Shown: piece after piece, positions 1-8,908 of the stretch
Layout of the letters: the number at the start of each line of letters is the position of its first letter
How positions within the stretch are numbered: position 1 is the first letter of the stretch
Assembly: GCA_026129485.1 (NCBI GenBank)
Contig: JAHCHY010000016.1
Span: 48,982-112,981 of the forward strand
Length of the DNA: 64,000 bases
Reading direction: 5' to 3'
Source: Cyclobacteriaceae bacterium
Lineage (GTDB): Bacteria; Bacteroidota; Bacteroidia; Cytophagales; Cyclobacteriaceae
Position numbers and translations under genes: made by a program
Notes under the pieces: model-generated
Told to the model about the DNA's origin: nothing
What the model saw: the letters and a program-made list of their open reading frames with translations, nothing else
Database searches by the model: none

Positions 1-2
1 TG

Positions 3-1442
3 AACAACCAGGAATGGGATACATTAGGAGGTTTTGCGGGCGACTTCCTTTCACCCCGCTATTTCTCGTCTGTGGGCTATTCCGGAAAAGCAAGCTCGGT
101 TTACATTTTTGGCGGAATGGGCAATGAATCGGGTGAACAAACCGTAGGCAGACAATATTATTACGACCTGTATAAAATCGATTTAGGCACCAGGCACATC
201 TCAAAGCTTTGGGAAATCAAATGGGAAAGGGATAACATGGTGCCGGTAAGGGGAATGATTATAGCAGACGACACAACCTTTTATACATTGTGCTATCCGG
301 AGCACTTCTCTGAATCTTACCTCAGGCTGTACCGGTTCTCCCTGAAAGATGGCCATTACGAAATCCTGGGAGATTCCATCCCGATACAATCGGATAAAAT
401 CACCACTAACGCCAACCTGTATTACGACAGCGCATTAAATAGCCTGTACACCATTGTCCAGGAATTTGACGATGATATTTCTTCCGACCTGAAAGTTTAC
501 AGCTTATCGTTTCCGCCTGTTACCGCGCATGGGCTGGAAAGCTATTCCAAAAACAAAAGCAATAATAGCTTAATCGTGATCATTCTCTCATCCGTTGTGG
601 CTATAGGGATACTTTACGCTTTGTACCGGAAGTTAAAATCTCAAGGCAACCCGGTTGAGGCTGACTCATCCGGAATGCTTACTGAAGATAGCAACGCAGA
701 AATTGCACCCGGGGCTGACACCAGCACCCGGAAAAGACCTAACTCCATAACGCTATTTGGAGATTTTACTGTGCGCAACAGGAAGAACCGCGATATCACG
801 TATATGTTCAGCGCACAGTTAAAGCAGATCCTTTGTCTTACCTTACAATACAGCACAACCGAAGGTGGCATTGCATCGCAACGGCTCAGCAACATCTTGT
901 GGCCCGACAAGCCGGCCGATAAAGTAAAAAATTCCAGGGGAGTTACCATCAACCACCTGCGCAAAGCATTAAGCGAGCTTGATGGCATTGAGCTGATTTA
1001 CGACAAAGGCAATTTCAAAATAGAGCACACCGAAGCTTTTTATTGCGATTATACCCGGTGCATGCACATTATCTCTTCGCATGACATTGAAGCCCACCGC
1101 GATGAGCTGGTGGAGATCGTATCGCGCGGCAAGTTCCTGCAGCTCTTCGATCACCCTTTGTACGATTCTTTTAAAGAAGAAATGGAGAAGAAGCTGGAGC
1201 CGGTGCTGTTGCTTGAGATGGAAAAGACTTTTGAAGCCGAACAATACCAGACAGCGATTGCGTTTGCAGAGGCTCTTGCCAACATCGATCCGCTAAACGA
1301 TACGGCCCTAACGTTTCAGGTCAGGGCCATGCAACGGTTAAAGCTGAATGATGAGGCAAAGCTGCGGTACCGCACGTTTGTAATTGAATATAAAAAAGTA
1401 ATGGGGACTGATTATCCCCATCCTTATAACGAATTGAATTAA
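3..1442 (+). CDS. Membrane-anchored kelch-like/SARP-type transcriptional regulator (5' end outside window)
   Basis: The frame is open to the left edge, so the gene starts before the window; the first possible internal start is a GTG at 72. Residue numbers below count from that GTG. The N-terminal part, with phrases such as WDTLGGF and VYIFGGMG, looks like the end of a kelch/galactose-oxidase-type beta-propeller. One hydrophobic segment (about 166-186) is followed by basic residues, so the propeller is probably periplasmic. Residues about 225-300 resemble the winged helix of OmpR/SARP regulators, and 300-456 resemble a helical bacterial-activator (TPR-like) domain. This suggests a one-component sensor that binds DNA from the membrane. 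It converges on the mannan locus and is a candidate regulator of it, but that link is inferred from position only. Confidence 0.72.
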   Translation, partial: NNQEWDTLGGFAGDFLSPRYFSSVGYSGKASSVYIFGGMGNESGEQTVGRQYYYDLYKIDLGTRHISKLWEIKWERDNMVPVRGMIIADDTTFYTLCYPEHFSESYLRLYRFSLKDGHYEILGDSIPIQSDKITTNANLYYDSALNSLYTIVQEFDDDISSDLKVYSLSFPPVTAHGLESYSKNKSNNSLIVIILSSVVAIGILYALYRKLKSQGNPVEADSSGMLTEDSNAEIAPGADTSTRKRPNSITLFGDFTVRNRKNRDITYMFSAQLKQILCLTLQYSTTEGGIASQRLSNILWPDKPADKVKNSRGVTINHLRKALSELDGIELIYDKGNFKIEHTEAFYCDYTRCMHIISSHDIEAHRDELVEIVSRGKFLQLFDHPLYDSFKEEMEKKLEPVLLLEMEKTFEAEQYQTAIAFAEALANIDPLNDTALTFQVRAMQRLKLNDEAKLRYRTFVIEYKKVMGTDYPHPYNELN

Positions 1443-1454
1443 CCTGATCCGACA

Positions 1455-1530
1455 AAAAGCAGGCGTAGGCTGTTCAGCGATAACCAAACCCCAAAGGTAT
1501 CTCGACTGGTTATGCCTACTGCCTGCTTTT
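1455..1530. terminator. Long bidirectional terminator hairpin between converging genes
   Basis: AAAAGCAGGC-TAGGC at the left arm pairs with GCCTA-GCCTGCTTTT at the right arm with one or two bulges. Inside it, ATAACCA pairs with TGGTTAT. The arms begin with an A run and end with a T run, so it could terminate transcription from both sides. It sits between the plus-strand regulator and the minus-strand mannan locus. Confidence 0.75.
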
Positions 1531-1534
1531 CATC

Positions 1535-1666
1535 TTATCCTGCAAGAAGATGACCCTTTCCTTCATTCACCAGCTTCAGCACCAGTTCGCCAAACAAGGT
1601 GTTTGCCCACGCAAACCATGAGCGGGTGAAGTTTGCAGGATCATCTTTATGAACACTCTCGTGCAT
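1535..1666 (-). pseudogene. Orphan C-terminal fragment of a GH125 exo-alpha-1,6-mannosidase
   Basis: Translation gives 43 residues starting MHESVHKDDPANFTRSW and continuing FAWANTLFGELVLKL. This matches my memory of the C-terminus of glycoside hydrolase family 125, where a His-Glu-Ser/Lys-Asp-Asp-Pro stretch is followed by the Trp-Phe-Ala-Trp-Ala-Asn block. A full GH125 enzyme is over 400 residues and nothing else of it is present. The fragment follows the stop codon of the glutaminase-like gene in the same frame, with one codon (AAT) between. It is best read as the scar of a deletion that removed a GH125 gene from this locus. It is too short to be an enzyme. Confidence 0.75.
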
Positions 1667-1669
1667 ATT

Positions 1670-4171
1670 TTATTTTTCAAGCATCTTAATGTAATAACCG
1701 CCTACAACCGAGCGCGCCTGGAACCCGACCTGGGCGGCATCGGGTGTTTCATACCAATCACTCATGGGTACGCGATCCGGTGTTTCGGTAACAAAACCGT
1801 ATAACGGATCGATAAGCTTCCGGAACGTTATCGTATCATCGGCTAACGTGGCAGTCCACACAATCCAGTCCGCTTTGGTATAGGTTCTGCGATTATCCAA
1901 CGGCAAACCGTACGTGTTTTGCTTCGTGAGGTAGTAGGCCGTTTCTTTCTGCAATACTTCTTTCGGGAAGATGCCAAGATCAAGCAGCTTGTCCCACACC
2001 AGGTTATACTTCTGGCTCCACGTTCCGGGCTGATCGAACGTTAAGCGGAAGTGATCGCCATCGTCAGCCATTTTGATCCACTCCTGCGCCATGCTTTTTG
2101 CCTGCGTGGTATATTTTTCGGCTACATCTTTTTTGCCCAGCATACCAGCCAGCTTTCCGTAACCGGCAATGCCCATAATGGCTTTTGCCGACAGGTTTAC
2201 GTTATGCGCAAAATGTCCGGCAAAGTCATCGGTGCAAAGCTGGTTCTCCGGGTCAAGGCCGTGCTCCAGCAAATAGTTGGCCCACATTGTGAGCGCCTCC
2301 CAATGTTGTTCCGCATACCCGGCATTGCCTTCTGCATCGGCAATGGCCGTTGCCAGGATCAACATATTACCGCATTCTTCCACCGGCATATCGCCACCAT
2401 AGGTTTGCCCGTTAGCCAACGGATAGGTGCCCACATCATGTGCAGCAAAAGGCTTGGTCCACTTTCCGCTTTCGGTATAATAGAAAATCGGGTTCAGCAT
2501 GCCTTTTAAAAGCTCCGGATTGTACCTGAGGTACAACGGTGCAGACGGATATGTAACATCTACGGTACCGATGGAACCATTACTGAAATTCTCTTTCGAC
2601 AAAAAGAGCGTATTGCCTTGCGTATCTTTTACCAGCTTGTGTGCTGCAATGGACTGGCGGTAGGCGAGCAAGCAAAGGCGCGCATAGTTTTCACCGCCTG
2701 CCGCCAAAGCTTCTTTATAAATTTTGCTATCCGTATCATCGCAGCGTTCCATGATCTTGTTGTAGCCGGCTGCTGCGGCTGTCAGGGCCTGGTCGAAGCT
2801 AACGGTTCCGCCTTTAGTCCACCACGCTTTCAGGTTATCGCCAAAGTATTGAATGGATTCAACATCATCGTAGGCCAGCATCACATACCCCTTGACCGGC
2901 TTTGATGAAACTTTCTCTAACTTATCGGCATACGCCAGCACCGGCATTTTGTTCGCACGCACGCGCATGATTTTATCGCTTGCTGAAGCTATCGCACCAC
3001 TTTCCAGGAATGATTTTTTCATAGCTGCAAAATCACCGGTTGCCAGTGCGGCATCTGGTTTCGCGGAAGCGAGGTAAAAATAACCCCAATCGATACGCAC
3101 ATTATCCCCTTTCTTTTTCAGCACAGGCTGCTCAATCGTTCCGGTTTTCGCAAAGCTGATATTGCCGGTTTTCCCGGTGGTTACTTCTACTTCCTGGTGG
3201 GGCTCGTTCACGGCCCATTCAGGCGTGGCATCAATGTAAACTTCTACCTCGTGCGGCTGGCCATCGTTGGAAACAACCCGGTAGTTCATATAGTTTACCG
3301 GCCGCGACAACACATCCAGGTCATCCATCAGCAATGGCGCAACAAATTCAACATCCAGGTCTACCGGGCCAGCCGTGAAGCTGTATTTCGTTTGTGTGGC
3401 AGAAATTTTTACACTGTTCTGAACCGCAGCTTCGGCAAACACCGGCTTAACATCACTTTCCCGGAAGATGCCAAAATCAACATAGGCCAACCCCACACGA
3501 TCAAGACAATGGGCAGCAATAACGTTTTTACCATCGGCACTCAATAAGCTCTTGTCAAGCTTTAACGTAACGTTGCTCCGGGCACGATTACCCGTATTTA
3601 CAATTTGCGTTCCGTTCAGGTACAATTCGAAATCATCATCGTGCGAGTAGATGAGGTAAAGGTCATCGTTTGGATTTACCGGTGGCAGGCTGAATTCCCT
3701 GCGTACCCAGATTTCTTTGGTTTGCCACGGAGTATTGGTTTCACCGGTATTGGGCGTACCAAAAGCGCCTTTGCCTTTCTTCCACGCAGCATCGTTAAAG
3801 CCGGGTTGCTCCCAGCCTTTTGCAGGTTCCCGGTTTACATACTGGCCATCCCATGCTTCTGATTTTGCATTGTTCAAAACCGGTTGCAGTGGAATTTCTT
3901 CTTTGCCAAGAAACCGGTAAGTCTTTCCGTCAACACGCACCGCGCCAATCAACGAATGATTCCTGCCTGTCCAGTGCTTTACCGGGCTGTCAAACAACTG
4001 GTCGGATGTAGACCAGGCGCTGGTGTAAGGATCAATAGTGATCAGCGGGTAAGCCGGTGCACGAAATGCAATGCCTGCTTCTTCTTTGGGTGCTTGCTGC
4101 TGACTGCATGATGCGAGCATTGCGCCCGCGGCAAAAGCAGTCAGCATGCGATTCAGAGATATTTTCAACAT
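1670..4171 (-). CDS. DUF4965/DUF1793 glutaminase-like lipoprotein of the mannan locus
   Basis: The 833-residue protein starts with a lipoprotein signal (lipobox LASC, Cys22). A short DUF4964-like block (FRAPAYPLITIDPYTSAW) follows. A jelly-roll segment (about 100-240, with the pattern DDDFELYLNG) appears inserted next. After it come DUF5127-like, DUF4965-like and DUF1793-like helical regions, ending in the family-typical ARSVVGGYYIKML. Proteins with this architecture are often annotated as glutaminase A, but in Bacteroidota they commonly sit in glycan loci and probably act as surface hydrolases of unproven substrate. It is 55 bp downstream of the GH92 gene and is the last intact gene of the locus. 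Confidence 0.82.
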   Translation of the reverse strand: MLKISLNRMLTAFAAGAMLASCSQQQAPKEEAGIAFRAPAYPLITIDPYTSAWSTSDQLFDSPVKHWTGRNHSLIGAVRVDGKTYRFLGKEEIPLQPVLNNAKSEAWDGQYVNREPAKGWEQPGFNDAAWKKGKGAFGTPNTGETNTPWQTKEIWVRREFSLPPVNPNDDLYLIYSHDDDFELYLNGTQIVNTGNRARSNVTLKLDKSLLSADGKNVIAAHCLDRVGLAYVDFGIFRESDVKPVFAEAAVQNSVKISATQTKYSFTAGPVDLDVEFVAPLLMDDLDVLSRPVNYMNYRVVSNDGQPHEVEVYIDATPEWAVNEPHQEVEVTTGKTGNISFAKTGTIEQPVLKKKGDNVRIDWGYFYLASAKPDAALATGDFAAMKKSFLESGAIASASDKIMRVRANKMPVLAYADKLEKVSSKPVKGYVMLAYDDVESIQYFGDNLKAWWTKGGTVSFDQALTAAAAGYNKIMERCDDTDSKIYKEALAAGGENYARLCLLAYRQSIAAHKLVKDTQGNTLFLSKENFSNGSIGTVDVTYPSAPLYLRYNPELLKGMLNPIFYYTESGKWTKPFAAHDVGTYPLANGQTYGGDMPVEECGNMLILATAIADAEGNAGYAEQHWEALTMWANYLLEHGLDPENQLCTDDFAGHFAHNVNLSAKAIMGIAGYGKLAGMLGKKDVAEKYTTQAKSMAQEWIKMADDGDHFRLTFDQPGTWSQKYNLVWDKLLDLGIFPKEVLQKETAYYLTKQNTYGLPLDNRRTYTKADWIVWTATLADDTITFRKLIDPLYGFVTETPDRVPMSDWYETPDAAQVGFQARSVVGGYYIKMLEK

Positions 4172-4226
4172 AAGGTTTATTTAGCTGCTTAAACTTTATT
4201 ACATAACCGGCTACCCGGACGCAAAA

Positions 4227-6512
4227 CTACTTCTCATCCGAGAACGAATATGGGAAATCATTTTTATCCGTGCCGCGGTTTTTGACAGGCGTTGCACTCA
4301 TTTTAAAATGAATTTTCCCACCGTTCATCAGCTCATCGTGTACGAGGTAATTTTTGGTGTGCACCTTATCATTCACTTTCATTTCCGACACGTACCGGTT
4401 CGCTTTCGAATTATTCTCTGATGTGATCAAAAGCTCTTTCCCGTTATCCAGCCTGATCTTTACGGAACGGAACAAAGGCGATCCCAATATGTATTCGTTG
4501 CTGCCCGGGCACAACGGGTAAAAACCTAATGCCGAGAATACATACCAAGCAGAAGTTTGTCCGTTATCTTCATCGCCACAATATCCATCGGGGGCAGCGG
4601 TATAAAGCTTGTCCATAATTTCGCGCGCCCAGTATTGCGCTTTCCACGGTTCACCGGCATAGTTATACAGGTAAATCATGTGCTGAATCGGCTGGTTGCC
4701 GTGCGCATACTGGCCCATATTCATTACCTGCATCTCGCGCATTTCGTGAATCATCGAACGGCTTTCCATTCCCTTCGCGCCCGGGATGATAAACACCGAG
4801 TCGAGCATGTTTACAAATTCTTTCGGCCCGCCCACGAGGTTGATCAACCCTTGCGGATCGTGGAAAACAGACCATGAATAATGCCAGCTGTTACCTTCTG
4901 TAAAATCACGGCCCCAGTCAGTCGGGTTAAATGCATCCGGGAAAACGCCTTTTATGGTGCGGCCTGCCATTAGCTTACGCTTCGGGTTATACAGGTTTTT
5001 GTAATTCGTGGCGCGCTTCGCATAAATATCAATTTCTTTTTTCGGCTTGTTCAGCGCTTTGCCCAACCGATAGATTGTCCAGTCGTTATAGGCATACTCT
5101 AATGAACGCGCCACGTTCTGATCAACTTCCACATCGTTCGGGATGTAGCCGTATTTATTATAGTAGTCGTAGCCTTTTCTCCCGGTAGCCGAAACTTTCG
5201 GGTGCACGTTGTTGGCCCCGTGCTTTAATGCTTCCCACAATGTTTCAATGTCATATCCGCGCAAACCTTTCAGGTATGCATCGGCTACAACCGATGCCGA
5301 GTTGTTTCCCACCATAATATCGCGGTGGCCGGGACTTGCCCATTCCGGAAGAAAGCCGCTTTCTTTATACGCATTTACCAAACCTTCCTGCATCTTCACA
5401 TTCTCGGCAGGGTATAAAAAATTCAGGAACGGAAACAAGCTGCGGAATGTATCCCAGAAGCCGGTATCGGTAAACATATAGCCGGGCAGCACGTTGCCGT
5501 TGTACGGACTGTAGTGAACAATTTTACCGGATGCATCAACCTCAGAAAAATTCCTGGGGAACAATACCGAACGGTAAAAGCAGGAGTAGAAAGTTCGCAG
5601 GTTATCGATGTTATCATCTTCAACGTGAATTTTACCCAACACATCGTTCCAGCGTTTTCTTCCTTTGCTTACAAGCTGATCGAAGCTATCGTTACCCAGC
5701 TCTTTTAAATTAAGAGCAGCCTGCTCTTCGCTGATGAACGATGACGCTACCCGTGCGTGCACCTGCTCGCCATGGGTTGTGGCAAAGCCAACGATGGCCC
5801 CGGCATGGTTGCCGTTAAATTCTTTTTCGCCTTCGGTGATCTTACCCTCTTTAACCGCTGCGAAGTACGAGAACGGTTTATCAAACACAATAACAAAGTA
5901 GTTCCTGAAATTACCGGGAACACCACCGGTGTTTTTCGTAGTGTAGCCCACGATTTTTTTCTCTTCCGGAATAATTTTTACAAAAGAGCCTTTATCAAAC
6001 GCATCGGTAATGATATAGGCGTTCTTACTGGCCGGAAACGTAAAGCGGAAAATGGCTGCCCGTTCGGTAGGTGTAATCTCGGTGGTTACATCATGATCGG
6101 CCAGGTAGACACTATAATAATGCGGCTGTGCAATTTCCGCCTTATGCGAAAACCAGCTTGCACGTTCATCTTCATCAAACACCGGCTTGCCGGTTAGCGG
6201 CATTAACGAAAATTGTCCGTAGTCATTCATCCACGGGCTGGGCTGGTGAGTTTGCTTGAAACCCCTGATCTTATCGGCTGTGTAGGTGTACATCCAGCCA
6301 TCGCCCATTTTGCCGGTTTGTGGCGACCAGAAATTCATACCCCACGGCAGTGCAATAGCCGGGTAAGTGTTACCGGTTGAAAGCTCGTACTTGGAATCTG
6401 TTCCTACCAGTGTGCTTACATAGCTCACCGGGTCGGGAAACTGCGCGTGCGCATCCGGGATAATACCGCATAAAAGGAATGTCAGGGCCAGCAATTTAAT
6501 CTTACTTGTCAT
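4227..6512 (-). CDS. GH92 family exo-alpha-mannosidase
   Basis: Family 92 features are visible throughout: the N-terminal GTDSKYELSTGNTYPA and ALPWGMNFWSPQTG blocks, the central DTGFWDTFR, the GNNSASVVADAY block, and the C-terminal CGDEDNGQTSAWYVFSALGF, which carries the acidic residues of the calcium-dependent inverting site. The ATG at 6512 is preferred over the upstream in-frame TTG at 6542 because it starts a clean Sec signal (MTSKIKLLALTFLLCG, cleavage after AHA). No lipobox is seen, so the enzyme is probably periplasmic. The expected role is to trim alpha-linked mannose from oligosaccharides imported by SusCD. The exact linkage cannot be read from sequence. Confidence 0.93.
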   Translation of the reverse strand: MTSKIKLLALTFLLCGIIPDAHAQFPDPVSYVSTLVGTDSKYELSTGNTYPAIALPWGMNFWSPQTGKMGDGWMYTYTADKIRGFKQTHQPSPWMNDYGQFSLMPLTGKPVFDEDERASWFSHKAEIAQPHYYSVYLADHDVTTEITPTERAAIFRFTFPASKNAYIITDAFDKGSFVKIIPEEKKIVGYTTKNTGGVPGNFRNYFVIVFDKPFSYFAAVKEGKITEGEKEFNGNHAGAIVGFATTHGEQVHARVASSFISEEQAALNLKELGNDSFDQLVSKGRKRWNDVLGKIHVEDDNIDNLRTFYSCFYRSVLFPRNFSEVDASGKIVHYSPYNGNVLPGYMFTDTGFWDTFRSLFPFLNFLYPAENVKMQEGLVNAYKESGFLPEWASPGHRDIMVGNNSASVVADAYLKGLRGYDIETLWEALKHGANNVHPKVSATGRKGYDYYNKYGYIPNDVEVDQNVARSLEYAYNDWTIYRLGKALNKPKKEIDIYAKRATNYKNLYNPKRKLMAGRTIKGVFPDAFNPTDWGRDFTEGNSWHYSWSVFHDPQGLINLVGGPKEFVNMLDSVFIIPGAKGMESRSMIHEMREMQVMNMGQYAHGNQPIQHMIYLYNYAGEPWKAQYWAREIMDKLYTAAPDGYCGDEDNGQTSAWYVFSALGFYPLCPGSNEYILGSPLFRSVKIRLDNGKELLITSENNSKANRYVSEMKVNDKVHTKNYLVHDELMNGGKIHFKMSATPVKNRGTDKNDFPYSFSDEK

Positions 6513-6556
6513 TTTACGTTCTAATCTATTCTTCAAATTCAATTCTTTATTAAAAA

Positions 6557-8755
6557 CTACCAGCTCAGCTTTACATGAACTCCATCGGGATTGTTTTCAA
6601 AGCCGAGGAAATGCGTTTTGCTTGTTTCGTCCCACGATGTTTTTGCCTCAACAACATGGCCTGCGGCATCGGTTACTTCTATCTTCAATGCCTTTCCCGG
6701 TAACAAAACCCGCATTACATTATTTGTGTTCAATGGGCTTTTCGCTACGAACGAATATGAGCTTTTGGTAACCTTCTCATCATAAACCCTGGATGCCGCT
6801 GCCAGCACCTGCGGTGTTTTCGGATTTTTAACCTTACCTATATTAAACAAAAATGCCTGCTCACCGGGCTTCACCTGCTTTTCAGCAAGCACCGGAATTT
6901 CCGGGTCAAACAAATCAATTAGCCTGCCTTTGATGGTGTACGGAGCCTGGTCGGCATTTTCATCCACCACCGAGATAATTTCATAAGGCCCGCGCGTAAG
7001 CGCAAAGTGGTTTTTGAATTCCAGCTTCCCGGATTTTGATTCGTACAGCTTCCTGATCGTGCTTACAAATTCAATATCGTTATTTTCGGTTAGCACAAAC
7101 TCTTTCGGATCGTTGCGAACGATCACCACCTTTCCTTTACCGTATGTGTATTCGCCCGCGCTGAAAGGCACTTTCAGGCCAAGCTGCTTAAACAGATGTT
7201 CCGATGGTGCGTTAAAAGAATTTCCATTGGTGTTCCACCACTCCTGCACAGTTTGAAAAGGATCATCATCGCGGCCGGCATATACCAGCGTTCCCCCGTT
7301 CTTCACCCATTCCGCCATGTAGCCGTGCGAAGCCTCTTCCATCGGCTTCATGTTCGAGTACGACATTACGAGAATCTTCACATCCTTCCAGGTCTGCGGA
7401 AAAGAAACATTTTCGATGTGAATGGTTTTTACCGGCACCCCGCGTTTCAACAACGGGAGCGCCTGGCCGTAGAAGTTTGCTAACTGCGGATCTTCATAGC
7501 CATTGTGCGTAGGGAATCGCTGAAACATCAATGAGTTTGACATAAGCACGCCAATGCCCTGCGAGCCGCTTACTTTGTTTTCGGAAAGCGGCATGTGGTT
7601 GAGCGTATTGATCATCACCTGCATTTGCGTGGAATAAAAACGCGGAATCTGTTCCTTCTTATCGCTGTTGGCGCTGGTGCGGTAATATCCTTCGTAAATA
7701 CGATCGGGCCACGGCATCACTTCATAGTCGGCAATCATCGGGTACAGCAACTGCGCGGTGAAGGTGGCCTGGTAATTCCTTTTGTAATCGGCCCAATCGC
7801 GCGGCCAGTCTTCAATCGGGTCGGTCAGGAAAAACATTTTTCTTCCTGTTGGCGCAGTCATCGACTCCATCGAACCGTATTCGAGGAAGGCCGTTTCAAA
7901 TACACGTTCTTTTCTTTTGCCGTTAAAGAAGTTCGGCTCGCGAGAAGTGCCCGTCCACACCTGCGCAATGTACCCATCCACACAAGGTAATGAGGCCAGG
8001 CTTGCTTCCGGGCTCACGATCATCCACTGCGAATAATTCACCAGCGAGTGCGTGGGCACATAACACCGCACATCCATGCCTTTGCTTTTACCGTACTCTT
8101 TCGCGAAAGTGAAGCACTCGTTCAGCGCACGGTAATATAAATGATATTTCAGCTTGTTGGAGAGGTATGTGTTTTCCGGTGATTCATGCTGCGGCCTCCA
8201 GTCGAACCCGTAATACGCTTTCCATTCTTTCTTAAATGCTTCGCTATAGCCTGCGCGCGCCCAGAATTCGGGCTCTTCCAGGTAGATCGCATCAATGCCG
8301 GCATCGATCACGCGCTTGATGATTTTTTCCTTCATATACGCAATGAAGTTTTCAGAAGGAACCAAATAGGGCACCAGCCGGCCGTGCCACAACGTGTCGC
8401 CTTTTTGCGTTACCTGCCCTTCATCAAGGTGCCATTTGCCATCCCAGCCACCGGTGAAATAATCCTGGTATTCGCCCCAGGCAATGCCTGTCATAAAATG
8501 TGCTTTGTAGCCTTTGTCGCGCCAGGACTGCACACGCTCCTCAAACGTCATGCTGCTCCTGCGGTGATGATCTTTTACACTATACACAATGGCCACATCT
8601 GCACGCACATCGGTTACGGGTTTCCACGGATTGGAGGTCTGGAACACGGTCTTCTCTCCCTTGGGCTCTTGTCCTGCTGTTTTCTTTGCAGGCTGTGAAA
8701 AAGCCCGGAAGGTTAAAGTTGCCAGGAGAAAAAATAGTATAGTCGGTTTTTGCAT
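6557..8755 (-). CDS. Unassigned TIM-barrel-like secreted hydrolase of the mannan locus
   Basis: The ATG at 8755 is chosen over an upstream one at 8854 because it begins a signal peptide (MQKPTILFFLLATLTFRAFS). The following 300 residues alternate in a beta/alpha manner and include an acidic strand end, IDAIYLEEPEF, as in clan GH-A glycosidases. Further on, IGVLMSNSLMF to VKNGGTLVYAGRDDD resembles the glutamine-amidotransferase-like domain of GH42 beta-galactosidases. The C-terminus looks like a small beta domain. I do not recognise a named family. It lies between the SusCD unit and GH92 and has two terminator-like hairpins upstream. A role as a glycosidase on mannan side chains is inferred. 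Confidence 0.7.
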   Translation of the reverse strand: MQKPTILFFLLATLTFRAFSQPAKKTAGQEPKGEKTVFQTSNPWKPVTDVRADVAIVYSVKDHHRRSSMTFEERVQSWRDKGYKAHFMTGIAWGEYQDYFTGGWDGKWHLDEGQVTQKGDTLWHGRLVPYLVPSENFIAYMKEKIIKRVIDAGIDAIYLEEPEFWARAGYSEAFKKEWKAYYGFDWRPQHESPENTYLSNKLKYHLYYRALNECFTFAKEYGKSKGMDVRCYVPTHSLVNYSQWMIVSPEASLASLPCVDGYIAQVWTGTSREPNFFNGKRKERVFETAFLEYGSMESMTAPTGRKMFFLTDPIEDWPRDWADYKRNYQATFTAQLLYPMIADYEVMPWPDRIYEGYYRTSANSDKKEQIPRFYSTQMQVMINTLNHMPLSENKVSGSQGIGVLMSNSLMFQRFPTHNGYEDPQLANFYGQALPLLKRGVPVKTIHIENVSFPQTWKDVKILVMSYSNMKPMEEASHGYMAEWVKNGGTLVYAGRDDDPFQTVQEWWNTNGNSFNAPSEHLFKQLGLKVPFSAGEYTYGKGKVVIVRNDPKEFVLTENNDIEFVSTIRKLYESKSGKLEFKNHFALTRGPYEIISVVDENADQAPYTIKGRLIDLFDPEIPVLAEKQVKPGEQAFLFNIGKVKNPKTPQVLAAASRVYDEKVTKSSYSFVAKSPLNTNNVMRVLLPGKALKIEVTDAAGHVVEAKTSWDETSKTHFLGFENNPDGVHVKLSW

Positions 8756-8781
8756 TATTATCGATACTGTTTTAATAAATG

Positions 8782-8803
8782 AAAAAAGGGAATCATACTT
8801 CCC
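8782..8803 (-). terminator. Second terminator-like hairpin before the unassigned hydrolase gene
   Basis: On the minus strand GGGAA, a 6-nt loop and TTCCC are followed by TTTTTT, 27 nt before the ATG at 8755. The stem is short (5 bp). It may act as an attenuator together with the stronger hairpin upstream. Confidence 0.45.
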
Positions 8804-8860
8804 GTTCGTTATGATGACTGATTGTGTGGACAACAGCTTTCCAGCATGCGCCACAAAAAA

Positions 8861-8902
8861 AAATTAAAAGAGGCTGTATCAAAAGTGTGCCTCTTTTAAT
8901 TT
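8861..8902 (-). terminator. Strong intrinsic terminator after the SusCD-DUF3823 unit
   Basis: AAATTAAAAGAGGC and GCCTCTTTTAATTT form a perfect 14-bp stem around a 14-nt loop. On the minus strand a long T run follows. It begins 6 nt beyond the stop of the DUF3823 gene, so most transcripts of the upstream locus probably end here. Confidence 0.85.
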
Positions 8903-8908
8903 TCACGA

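Noticed and set aside
1670-4171. Simple annotation as a glutaminase enzyme.
   Set aside because: The family name comes from a fungal relative; the locus context is glycan breakdown and no glutaminase residues can be confirmed.
4557-4877. Long open frames antisense to the mannan-locus genes (for example at 2051-2509, 4557-4877 and 8186-8698).
   Set aside because: They have no recognisable domains and lie fully inside strongly supported genes; high GC at third positions creates such shadows.
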